A stretch of DNA of 64,000 bases from Dasypus novemcinctus (lineage: Eukaryota; Chordata; Mammalia; Cingulata; Dasypodidae): contig NC_080694.1 of the NCBI RefSeq assembly GCF_030445035.2, positions 69,579,147 through 69,643,146 of the forward strand, given 5' to 3'. Positions within the stretch are counted from its first letter, which is position 1. Every line of letters starts with the position of its first letter. Shown one piece after another: positions 22,891 to 34,428 of the stretch. Made by a program: the position numbers and the translations under genes. The notes beneath the pieces are model-generated. The model ran no database searches. It was not told where the DNA came from and saw nothing but the letters and a program-made list of their open reading frames with translations.

Positions 22891-23403
22891 AAACTTTTAG
22901 AAATAACATAGGAGCCCATCTTTCCGACTTGAATTTGGCAATCATTTCTTAAATATGACACAAAGCACACAGAGAAAAAATAGAAAAATGGATAAATTGA
23001 ACTTTATTAAAACAAAAACATTGTGCATCAAAGGACACTATCAAGAGTGAAAAAACAACTCTCAGAATGTGAAAAAATATTTGCAAATCATACATAAGGG
23101 TTTAGCATACAGAATTTAAGAAAAGACTCTAAAAACCCAACATTAAAAAGACAACCCAATTATGAAAAAATATTCCAAATATATGCTATAGACCATGGTT
23201 AGTGGTAATAGTCTGATGATACTATCTCATAATATGGAACAAATTTTCCACAATAGTGTGATGTGCTGGTGAAGGGGTGTTGTGTAGGAATTCTGCACAA
23301 GTGCATGATTGTTTTGTAAGTTCATAACTCTGTAATAGAAATATATTAAAAATGACAATAGACATTATTCCAAAGAAGTTATACTAATGGCCTATACACA
23401 CAT
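22890..23403 (+). mobile_element. Old L1 ORF2 C-terminal fragment with a nested L1 3' end
   Basis: ATTGAACTTTATTAAAACAA, CATCAAAGGACACTATCAAG and, after the interruption, ATTCCAAAGAAGTTATACTA are conserved L1 ORF2 3'-proximal stretches in plus orientation. Between about 23177 and 23350 lies a different block (ATATATGCTATAGACCATGG ... TGATTGTTTTGTAAGTTCAT), also in plus orientation, ending in an A-rich tail. The same block occurs at 59903-60090. I read it as the 3' end of an older L1 that jumped into this one. Confidence 0.65.
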
Positions 23404-23419
23404 AAAAAAAAAAAAAAAA
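23404..23419. repeat. Poly-A run
   Basis: Sixteen consecutive A residues at the right edge of the old L1 fragment. Confidence 0.9.
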
Positions 23420-24370
23420 CCTTATGCCCATTAGTCATTCTCCAACTTGCAGTCTGAACAAGCACAAAACAGGGGTATTTGCTGAGACAACAGCAGTCTC
23501 CACACTGTGCTTCACATCTCCATTCTCTCAGATCCCTTTTCTCTATCATTGCTATTTTTGTTTACAATCCCCAATAAAACATCAGCACCTTTATTCAGCC
23601 CTCAGGCTCTGCCTTTTAGAGAATCTTGACCATACGTTCAGCAAGAAATGCTGTCATTTTGCTCCAGTATCATAAGGCTCTAACTAGTCAAAATGTGATC
23701 TTCCTTTCTCCTCTCCCTTATCAACTTCCATTAAATCCTGCCCTCTGAGTCCACAGTCCCCTCCAAGAGTAATCCATTCTGAATACTGGTCGGCTCTGGG
23801 TGGTAGCTTTTGGACTACTGGTTGGCCTAGATGGTTATATTTTCTGAACCCCTGAGTTGAAAATAGAACTTCTGAGACTTCCCACTTACTTAAAATGCTA
23901 ATACTGCCTTGAGTACATTTTTATCTACATAGAAATGTTTTTAAGTATATAAATGCACAGGCACAGAAGAAATACAAGGAAATAAAGTATTTTCCTTGTA
24001 TAAGTGCTGGGCTGTCTTTGGGTCACAAAGGGACACAAGGATTTTTGCAAGAATTTCTCTCAGGAAGTAAAGGAGGAGATTTTTCATTGCTGAATGCAAG
24101 AATCATTGATTAAGACAGAGGAGACCACAGATGGAGAAAAGATAGCTGGGTGGGGGGACACCATGATCTGTTGGCCCATCTACTGTTCGACTAAAGTCAA
24201 AATAAAAGAAAGCAAATCTCAGAAAATAAAGGAGCCAAGATGAGTTAGGTGGTGGTCTTATATATGTGGCATTTTGGGGCTTCATGACAGAAAGAAGTGG
24301 TTGTCAAAGCAGTTGGGAAAATCCTGGACTATTTCATTCCTTCCCCATTCTCCAGACATCAGAACAAATT
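23420..24370. other. Unassigned stretch
   Basis: Short frames only; nothing recognised. Confidence 0.4.
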
Positions 24371-24373
24371 CTC

Positions 24374-24899
24374 TGTGGTATTTTGTGGGCCCCAGAATAT
24401 TATGTTCTTTATAATCTATTCCTGTGTGTGTGAACCTATGGCAGGTGGGGTCTTTTCATTAAATCTCTTCAGTTAGGGCCTTTGATTAGATCAGTTCAAT
24501 AAGGCATAGCCCAGGGTAGGTCTTAGTCCTATTACTGAAGTCCTAAAGAGGGCGAATTCAGAGAGACAGACAGAGAGAGGAACCCAAAGAAGCTGAGAGA
24601 GAAAGCCACGAGAGCAGGATGTGACAATCAATGGAACCAGGAGAGAGAAACCACAGAAGGAGCTCCACAAGCAACAGAGCCCAGAGGAGCCCAGAGGCTG
24701 CCAGATGCTCCATTGTCCTGCCACATGACAGGATCCAGGATCGCCTCAGCTGTGTCTTCACAGACAGAGCTTCACTATTGCCTTGATTTGGACATTTTAT
24801 CAGCCTTGGAACTGTAAGCTTATAAGTTAATAAATCCCCACAGTAAAAGCCCACCCATTTGTGGTATATTGCCTTGTCAGCCTTTAGCAAACTAAATCA
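24374..24899 (+). mobile_element. MaLR-like (MLT-type) solo LTR
   Basis: The 526-bp unit begins TGTGGTATTTTGTGGG and ends CTAAATCA. Flanks are TTCTC (24369-24373) and CTCTC (24900-24904), a 5-bp target duplication with one change, as in ERVL-MaLR elements. Internal phrases such as CATTAAATCTCTTCAGTTAG, GGGTAGGTCTTAGTCCT and a late AATAAATCCCC are typical of MLT LTRs. The 3' third is shared with the LTR at 55607-56212. Confidence 0.7.
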
Positions 24900-24904
24900 C
24901 TCTC

Positions 24905-26588
24905 CTTCAGGAATAGATACTTTATCTCCTCTCACTCATGCCCTCCACCAGTGCCCTTCCTGCCCTACCATCTACGTTTGGCCCAGAGCCCTGATCACCA
25001 ACCCCCCCAAACACAGATGCCAACTTGAAAAGCAGGAGGTAATTCCAAACACTGCTTTGATGTCGCATTCACATTTCCTAGATGTTCCCTCATGCCTTCA
25101 CATTTGAGAATATAAAATAAAATAAAATTTCTTTTTCACTGCAAAACTGTTTTTAATGAAGTTTTTATTGCACTGAAAACAGATCAACATATGTAAAAAT
25201 TACCTTTCTCTTACCTTAAAAATTAAACCTCTTAAACCAGGTATAATAAAACAAAACAAAAAGACACATTTTGTTTTAGATAAAACACATTTTACCTATT
25301 TGTGAGTTTGTGCCCTTGTGTCTGTGAGTTTTGTGCACTAGAAAACTCATTTGTGCTAGTCTCACACTGATGCAACAGGCTGACTCCTGTGTAATGAGCC
25401 ACATTTCAGAGTAAAACAATATGTCTTGATTTATAACTGTGCTTCTCAGGTGGAGGCAATTTTGCCATCTGAGAGACCTTTCAATTTTCCATAACAGGAG
25501 GGGTTGGTACAGGAATCTCGTGGACAGAGGCCAAGAAAACATCTAAACATTCCACAACAAGAGCAAAATGCCAACAATTCCAACGCTGGGAAACTGATTC
25601 ATAAAGCTCTGTTCGGGATCTCTGCACTTCCCATCACTTTATCAAGGGTGCTTGTGTTGGAAGCACATCGCAGATGGAATTCTGTGGATCTCACTCTTTC
25701 CTGATGGAATAAAGAAGGAAAGGTATAACTAGTTACCAGGTGCTCAGAAAATGGTGGCTTTTTGCAAATAACTGGAATGTAATATTGATTTTCAAGTGTC
25801 AAAGAATTATCAAATGTACAACAATGCTGTAAACTAAAGGCTAGTTTAAAAGTTTGTAAGTCCTTGCTTTTATTGTAGAGAACCATAAAGGTGACACATA
25901 AATAAGAAAGTTTACCTTTTACACTGTCATTTTAATTCCTGATTTATGAACAAATATGGGAGTACATGCCTTTTGCAAAGAATGCCTCAGTTGTTGAAGT
26001 CAAGTTCCTTTCACGTGCAGCTGAGAGTTTGGGCCCCTTTCCCATACCCATCCATAGAGTGGAACCACCACCCAGGAAAGGCAGACTGACGATGCTGGGC
26101 TCCATCCCCCCTCATCCTCACTCACTCACAGGACAGAGCCCCAGTGTCAGGAGAGGCAACCAGGTCACTGCCCTGCCCATAAAGAAGGATGTCATTTTTA
26201 CCTCTGAGCTTTGGAACAGAGGCTCAGAAATTTTGCCCAAGGAGAGAGACAATCCATAAGAAGAGAGAGCTTAGAAATTCTGTCCCAAGAGAATATGTCA
26301 TGAATTCCAACAGAAGAGTCAACCATGAATAAACGACATGGTACAACAGGATCCAAATGAAACCATTAACATACATGGTAGAAAAACGTTCTTTTCTTTA
26401 ATTAAAAATAGATTTTGAAAAGATATTTCAAGGAAAAAGTTAAATACATAAACACACATGAAAATAATTTTAATTGCATTTTAATCAGGAAATGTAAATT
26501 GGGAATTTGACTATTTTTTCTCTCAACATGTTGATACATTCTTAAGTAGTAGTTATAAACCAACATTGTTGCATATATGAGAAAACAG
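24905..26588. other. Unassigned stretch, possible MIR trace
   Basis: No gene recognised. At about 26200-26250, AGAGGCTCAGAAATTTTGCC, then CAAGG resembles the minus strand of the MIR core, but weakly. Confidence 0.35.
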
Positions 26589-26600
26589 CCAGTCTTTTAA

Positions 26601-29600
26601 CTTTTTTCTTTTTTATTCTTTATTTTCTTTTAAATGTTACATTCAAATAATATGAGGCCCTCATATACCCCGCACCCCACCCACACCACCCCTCCCACAT
26701 CAACAAACTCTTCCATCACTGTGGCACATCCACTGTACCTGGCGAATACATTCTGGAGCACTGCTGTACCACATAGACATTGGTCCACATTGTAGCCCAC
26801 AGTCTCCCCCAGTTCACCCAGGGGGCCATGACAGGACACACAATGTCCAGCATCCATCCCTGCAGCACCACCCAGGACAACTCCAAATCCTGAAGACACC
26901 TCCACACCATATCTCTTCTTCCGTTTCCCTACCATCAGCAGCCACCATGGCCACTCTCTCCACATCGCTACTACAATTTCTTCCCTTACTAATCACAATA
27001 GTTCCCCAGCAGAACACTAGTAAGCCCACTCTAATCCATACTCTATTCTTCCATCCTGTGGACCCTGGAATGGTTATGTCCAATCACCCTCTACATCAAG
27101 AGGGAGCTTAAATTCCACATGGATAGTTGCAATTCTCCTGCTTGCAGCTGTAGGCACTCTTGACTCCCTGGTGTGGTAGTTGACCCTCTTCACCTCCCTG
27201 TCTGCTGGCCAGGATAAATCCAACAAACCAGAGGGTAGGAGCTGGAAGTCTGCTGAGGTCCAGGACCTGGCCCTCACATGAATGGTTCAGAGATTCAGGT
27301 CTGCTGAGTATACACCAACCCAAATGCCAACCACAGGTCCGGTTAAAGAAACAGAAGAGGCATGTGTAGAAAGGTCATATCTGAGTCCAACTCCATTATG
27401 CTCAGCAACACAAACACCAAAGTAGGGGCAACTGACATGGCCTGAACTCCAGAGCCATCTGCCATGACCATAGAACCTGTGGGTCTCTGCAGCCCTCAGG
27501 AGAATCAGCACCTGGGTTTTCATTTACTTTGACTGTCTCTGCTACTCTGCTGAGGCAAGCATAAGCATCACCCCTCTGATGACCTCCCAACTCTTTTTTG
27601 GAGACTCATAGCCATATAAATTCATTGTCCTTTCCATTTCTTCCTTTTATCCAAAGTCAAAAGGTAGTTTTTAACACCTGATATTACATGTAGGCTGAGA
27701 TATTCTGCTGGTCTGAGTTGATCTCTTTATGCAAGGTCTTTTTCTTGTTACATATTCAGCTGGTGCTTGGTAGCAATCCCTTGGCATCAGGGAGGCTCAC
27801 TCCTGGGAGTCATGTCTCATGTTGGGGGAAGGCAATGCATCTACATGCTGAGTTTGGCTTAGAAAGTGGCCACATTTGAGCAACATGGAGGCTGTCAGGA
27901 GGTAACTCTTAGGCACCCTGAAGCTCTAGGCCTAGTTCATATTTCAGGCACACAGGCTCATAATCAGAGCCATCAGTATCAAGGGTTCATTGTTGGACCA
28001 TCCATCTTTGTTGGTCTCTGCCATTGCACTTGGCAGATTGTTCCTGTTCGATTGGGGAATGTGATAGAGCTCCCCTGGTCAGGAGCTCAGCACTCTCTCA
28101 TCTGTCATTTCCAACAGAAACCACTACGTAAATATCCAGACCTTTCTATGTACCCTGTATACATGCCCTGGAGAACTCCCTCCCAACTGTGTGCCCCCAC
28201 CAATAACACCCCACACAAATGCTCTTCCCCCACCTTAGTTAAACCTCTCTGTAGTCCAAAACTTCTTCAAAAAGGAAGCCCAATATATTATCAGTTTCCA
28301 TTAATAGTAAAAAGGAATATAGTGATGGGTTTAAAGGTTAGATATAGAATACATACTAATTTAGAAAAATTAAATAAAGGAAAATAGATTGAGGTATCAA
28401 AAAATGAAAAAATGGAAAAGCTTTGTTTTTGACATTTTGCCTTTCATCACTGCTATAGGTGTTGCCCTGTATGTACAGTGGCGAGGCAATTTCTTCCATT
28501 TCTTCCTCGGTGTCTACTTCCTTTCTTTTTTTCCCCTTATCATTATGTTTGTCTGCACATAAGTTTTAGGTTACAGTAATTCACATATACAATATATGGT
28601 ACTCTCATATATCCAACATCAAATCCTTTGTCCCTTCCCCAACAATGATCTTTTTACATGTTCATATTATATTTGCTACAGTAATGTATAGATATTGAAA
28701 CAGCTTTCAAACATGGTTCCATTTGGGTTTACATTATGGTTTATATTTTAGACAATACAATTTTCTAAATTTTTAGTTATTTTATGTTTTACATTATGGT
28801 TTGCATTTTAGACTATAGACTTTTATACATTTTTGGTGTAATTTAATATGTCCTATATCCATCATTGCATGATCTTTTGGAACACTTCCACTGTCCCATA
28901 GTTACACTGATTCCATGTATTCAACACCTCTTCCCCCTCCCCCAGGGCCCACCATGGCAATCAATCTTTATTACGTGAAGGACCATATTCAGAGATACTT
29001 GCAAAAATGTTGAGGGCTTGACATACTTGAATGTCCTAACCCATTGGGAGCCACCAATTCTCTCAAGAGATACAATTCCCTCTGTTTGAGATCATCAGTC
29101 CTCCCTAGGATGTGGGTATCCCTTCACTCTCATTGCATGGGTCTCCAGCCAGTGATATAGCCCACTATGACAAAATGAGCACTCACACACTCCCCAGAAG
29201 CTTGCCCTGTGTCAAAGCCCCCACTCCCACTTAATCATCGTAAACAGGTAACTTTCTGGATTATATTTTCTAAAGTGTTTTCTCTGCATTATAATTTCAA
29301 TCACATACCTGACAATTTCCTATGTTCAAATGTTCCCCCCATGTTCCCCCCCACTTTCTTGGGCAGTCTGACCCATCCTCCCCTCCCTAGCCCACTTCAA
29401 GCCCATTCAGCCCCCCCAAAGTTATCCCTATGTCCCCATTTTATCCTTTCCTTGTACAAATTCTTACCTCCAGCTTATCATGGATTTCACTCAAGTAGGT
29501 GTCAGCTCGAAACCTTTCTCTATCCCCCAACTTCCTCAAAGTTTATCATCCAGTCTCTAGTTCTCTGAGACAGCTTGGTTTACTTATTTCATATCAGAGA

Positions 29601-29627
29601 GGTCATGTAGTATTTGTCCTTTAATGC
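26601..29627 (-). other. 3' UTR of L1 'B', about 3.0 kb
   Basis: Lies between the ORF2 stop and the poly-A end. From 26601 to about 28400 it is colinear with the 3' UTR of L1 'A' and of the copy at 20.4-21.7 kb. About 28400-28820 has no counterpart in L1 'A', and its middle (TTTAGGTTACAGTAATTCAC) resembles the start of another L1 3' end, so it may be a nested piece. From about 28830 to 29627 the match to L1 'A' resumes, with more divergence (GGGTCTCCAGCCAGTGATAT against GGGTCTCCACCCATTGATAT). The UTR is therefore part of the element and not a chance flank. Confidence 0.8.
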
Positions 29628-32600
29628 CTAGGTTGCTTCGTTCAACATGAGGTCCTCAAGATTACTCCACGTTATCACATGTGTTTGTACTATATTTGTT
29701 CTTATAGCTGAGTAGTATTCCATTGTATGTAGATACCACATTTTATTTATCCATTCATCTGTTGATGGGCTTTTGGGTTGATTCCAACTTTTGGCAATAG
29801 CGAATAGTGCTGCTATGAACATTGATGTACATATATCAGTTTGTGTTCTTGTTTTCAGATCTTCTGGTTATATACCCAGCAGTGGAATTGCTGGGTCATA
29901 TGGCAAAACTACAGGTAGTTTTTTAAGAAACTGCCAAACTGTCCTCCAGAATGGCTGGATCCTGCTGCATTCCCACCAGCAGTGGATGACTGTTCCCATT
30001 CCTACACATCCTCTCCAACAATTGTAGTCTTCTGATTTTTTGATAGCTGCCAGCCGTATGTGAATAAGATGGTATCTCATTGTTGTTTTGATATGCATTT
30101 CCCTAATAACTGGGGATTTTGAGCATTTTTTCATGTTTTTTTTTTTAACCATTTGTATATCTGCTTTGGAGAAGTGTCTGTTCAAATCTTTTTCCCATTT
30201 TTTAAATGGGTTGTTTCTCTTTTTATTTTCAAGATATAGGAGTTCTTTATATATGCAAGATATAAGTCTCCTATCAGATATATGGTGACCAAATATTTTC
30301 TCCCATTGTGTAGGCTTTCTTTTCACTTTCTTGACAAATTCCTTTGAGGTGCAGAGGGCTTTAATTTTGAGGAAGTCCCATTTATCTATTTGTTCTTTTG
30401 CTGCTCATGCTTTTGGTGTGAAATTTATGAAGCCATTTCCTATTACAAGATCCTGTAGATGCTTCTCTACATTGCTTTCCAATGTCTTTAAGGTCTTGGC
30501 TTTTATATTTAGGTCTTTGATCCATCTTGAGTTTATTTTTGTATAAGGTGTGAGTTGGTAATCCTCTTTCATTCTTTTACATATGGATATCCAGTTCTCT
30601 AGGCACCATTTGTTGAAGAGGCCATTCTCTCCCAGTTGAGAGGTTTTAGTGGCCTTGTCAAAGATCATATGGCTGTTTATATGAGGATCTATATCAGAAC
30701 TCTCAATTCAGTTCCATTTTTCAGTGTGTCTATCCTTGTGCCAATACCATGCAATTTTCACTACTGTAGATTTGTAGTATGTTTTGAAGTCAGGTAGTGT
30801 GATTCCTCCAATTTTGTTTTTTTTTTCAATATGTCTTTGACTATTTGGGCCCTCTTTCTTTCCAAATAAATTTCATAGTTATTTTCTCTAGTTCATTAAA
30901 GAATGCTGTGTTGATTTTTATTGGGATTGCATTGAATCTGTAGATCAGTTATGGTAGGATAGATATCTTAATAATATTTAGTCTTCTTATCCATGAACAG
31001 GGAATATTCTTCCATTTATTTAGGTCTTCTTTGACTTCCTTGAACATTGTTGTGTAGTTTTCTGTGTATAAGTCTTTATATCTTTAGTTAAATGTATTCC
31101 TAGGTATTTGATATTTTTATGTACTATTGTGAAATGTATTTGATTCCTGATTTTCTCCTGAGATTGCTCATTATTGGTGAACAGAAGTGCTACTGATTTG
31201 TGCACATTGATCTTGTAACCGGCAACTTTACTGAACTCATTTATAAGTTCTAGAAGCTTTGTTGTAGACTTCTCAGGCTTTTCTATGTATAGGATCATGT
31301 CATCTGCAAATAGTGAAATTTTGACTTCTTCCTTTCCAGTTTGGATGCCTTTTATGTCTGGTTCTTGCCTCAGTGCTCGAGCAAGTACTTCCAAGACTAT
31401 GTTAAATAGAAGGGGTGATAGTGGGCATTCTTGTGTTTTTCCTGATCTTGGAGGGAATGATATTAGGATTTCACTATTGTAAATGATGTTAGCTGTGGGT
31501 TTTTCATATATACTCTTTATCATGTTCAGAAAGTTTCTATTCCAGTCTCTTGCAGTGTTTTTATCAAGAAAGGATGGTGTATTTTGTCAAATGCTTTTTC
31601 TGCATCTATAGATATGATCCTGTGATTATTTTCCTTCAATCTTTTTATATAGTGTATTACATTAATTGGTTTTCTTATGTTGAACCATCCTTGCATACCA
31701 GTAATGAACCCGACTTGGTCATGGTGTATAATTTGTTTAATGTGTTGTTGAATACTATTAGCAAGTATTTTGTTGAGGATTTTTGTGCCTAGGTTCATTA
31801 GAGATATTGGTCTGTAAATTTCCTTTCTTGTGGTGGTCTTTGTTTGGCTTTTGTACCAGAGTAATGTTGGGTTCATCTACTCAGTTAGGCAAAGATCTTT
31901 CTGTTTCAATTTTTTGGAAGAGTTTAAACAAGATTAGTGTTAATTTTTTCTGGAATGTTTTGTAGAATTCACCTGTGAAGCCATCTGGCCCAGGGCTCTT
32001 CTTAGTTGGGAGATTTTTAATGACTGATTCTATCTCTTTACTTTTAATTGGTTTGTTGAGATCATTAGCTTCCTCTTTTGTCAATGTAGGTGTTTATGTG
32101 TTTCTAGGAATTTGACCATTTCCACTAAATTGTCATTTTTGTTGGAATATAATTTTTCAAAATATCCTCATGATAGTCTTTATTTCTGTGTGGTAAGTGG
32201 TGATATCTCCTTTCTCATTTCTTTTTTTATGTATTTGCACGTTGTCTCTTTTTTTCTTTGTTAGTCTAGCTAAGGGTTTGTCAATTCTATTGATATTCTC
32301 AAAGAACCAGCTCTTGGTTTTGTTCATTTTTTCAAATGGTTTCCTATTTTCTATTTCATTTAGTTCTGCTCTGATCTTTGTTATTTCTTTCTTTCTTCTT
32401 CCTTTGTTGTTTTTTAACTAATTCCTTCAAGTGTGCATTTAGTTCATCAATTTTTGCTCTTTCTTCTTTTTTGCTGTATGAAATTTATGGCTATAAATTT
32501 CCCTCTCAGTAATGCTTTAGCTGCATCCTATAAGTTTAGATATGTTGTGTTATCATTTTCATTAGTTTCAAGGTAGTTATTAATTTCTTTTGAGATTTCC

Positions 32601-33389
32601 TCCTTCACCCACTATTTTTCTAAGAGTGTGTTGTTTAACTTCCAAATCTTGCTGGTGAATCTGGGTCTCTGGCCCTTGCAGATTTCCAGCTTCATTCCAC
32701 TGTGGTCAGAGAAATTATTTTCTATGATTTCAATCTTTTTGAATTCATTGAGATTTTTTCTGTGGCCTAGCATGTGGTCTATCTTGGAGAATGATCCATG
32801 TGTACTTGAGAAGTATGTATTTCCTGCTGTATTTGTGTGTAATGTCCTGTATATATCTATTAGGTCCAGGTCCTTTAATATATAGTTTAAAGTCTTTGTT
32901 TCTTTATTGATTCTCTTTTGAATGTTTTGTCCAAGGTTTATAGTGGTGTATTAAAGACCCCCACTATAATTGTAGAGGCATCTATTCCTTCACTTAGTTT
33001 TTCCAGTGTTTGTCTCAAATATTTGGAGGTACCCTTGTTAGGAGCATAAATGTTTATGATTGTTCTTTCTTCTTGTAATTTAATCCATTTCACTAATATA
33101 TAGTGACCATCTTTGTCTCTCACAATTGTTTTACATTTAAGGTCTATTTGGTCTGATATTAATATATCTACTCCTGCCCTTTTTGGTTATTGTTTGCTTG
33201 TAAGATTGTTTTCCAGCCATTCACTTTCAACCTCCTTGAATCCCTGGGTCAAAGGTGTGTTTCCTATAGACAGCATGTAGATGGGTCATATATTTTTATC
33301 TAACCTTCCAGTCTGAGTCTCTTGACAGTTGAGTTTAATCCATTGTCATTCAGTGTTATTACTTTCAAGGAATAACTTATATTAGCCAT
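29628..33389 (-). pseudogene. L1 ORF2 (endonuclease and reverse transcriptase), full span, broken
   Basis: The probable start is the ATG at 33389 (MANISYS, then VITLNDNGLN, the usual opening of the apurinic-type endonuclease). Endonuclease pieces follow, including IINIYAPNKG at 32938-33123. [14 protein letters not shown] (31881-32084) opens the reverse transcriptase, and 31020-31523 carries [14 protein letters not shown] and the catalytic FADDM motif near 31300. The C-terminal region has GIHLTKDIK and ends NLEDLMLNEAT with a stop at 29628. The span of about 1250 codons is normal for ORF2p. At least half a dozen frame breaks or stops inactivate it. In life the protein nicks target DNA and primes reverse transcription of the L1 RNA. 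Confidence 0.9.
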
Positions 33390-33489
33390 ATTTTCTTAGG
33401 ATTTGTGTTTGTCATATTTTGTTTGATTTTCTTTTTCTGTTTTTGTCTTTTTAGTTGCTCTTACACTCTCTCCAACTCTGTCTTTCTTG

Positions 33490-34428
33490 TTTTTTTCTTT
33501 CTTCCTGCATAACTCCCTTTAGTGTTTCATGAAGGGCAGGATTCTTGTTGGCATATTCTCTTACTTTCTGTATATCTGTGAATATTTTGAACACCCCATC
33601 AATTTGAATGCTAATTTAGCTGGGTAGAGTATTCTCAGTTGGAAATTTTTTTCTTTTAATACCTTGACTATGTCATACCAGTGCCTTCTTGCCTCCATGG
33701 TTTCAGATGAGAAATCAGCACTTAATCTTATGGAGCCTCCTTTGTATGTGATGGTTCTCTTTTCTCTTGCTACTTTTAGTATTTTCTCTTTGTCTTGAGC
33801 ATTGGATACTTTGACAAGTATATGTCTTGGGGTAGGCCTGTTGGGATTTATGCTGCTCGGGGTGTATTGTGCTTCCTGGATATGTACATCATCACCCTCA
33901 ATGGATTTGGGAAGTTTTCAGCCATTATTTCCTCCAACACACCTTTTGTCCCCTTTCCCTTCTCTTCTCCTTCTAGGATGCCTATAATGCATAGGTTTCC
34001 ACAGTTTGCATTGTCATTCAGGTCCCTAAGTCCTGCTGGATTTTTAAAATCTTTTTATTGATCAGTTCTTTTTGATTTCAGATGTATTGTCTTCCACATC
34101 AGTAATTCTCTCCTCTGCCTCTTCTAATCTGCTGTTATTTCCTGAGTGTCTTTTTGATTTCTTGAATTGTGCTGCTCATCACCATCATATCTGTTATCTT
34201 TTGATGTATGATTGCAATTTCTTCTGTATTCTCTCCAATTGTTTTCTTCATATTCTTAATCTCTTTTTTTACTTCATCAAATTGATCCCTAATAGATGTT
34301 TTGAGAGTTTTAATTACCTGTTCGATGTTCTGTTCCTCTTCCTGGTTTTTAGTTTGTTCATTGGATTGGGGCATGTTTTCCTGATTATTGGTTTGGTTTG
34401 TAGTTTTTTGTTGCTGTCTGGTCATCAT
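33490..34428 (-). pseudogene. L1 ORF1 (RNA-binding protein), broken
   Basis: ATG at 34428 opens a 97-codon piece rich in Q, N, E and K (residues 1-97, with IKTLKTSIRDQFDEVKKEI), the expected N-terminal region leading into the ORF1p coiled coil. After a stop at 34135 the same protein continues in other frames. At about 33700-34100 there are RLEEAEERITD-like, IMAENFPNP-like and RRHWYDIVKVLKEKNF-like phrases, and at about 33500-33560 'NPALHETLKGVMQEERK', the usual C-terminal domain. ORF1p trimers coat L1 RNA. The end at about 33490 is approximate. Confidence 0.8.
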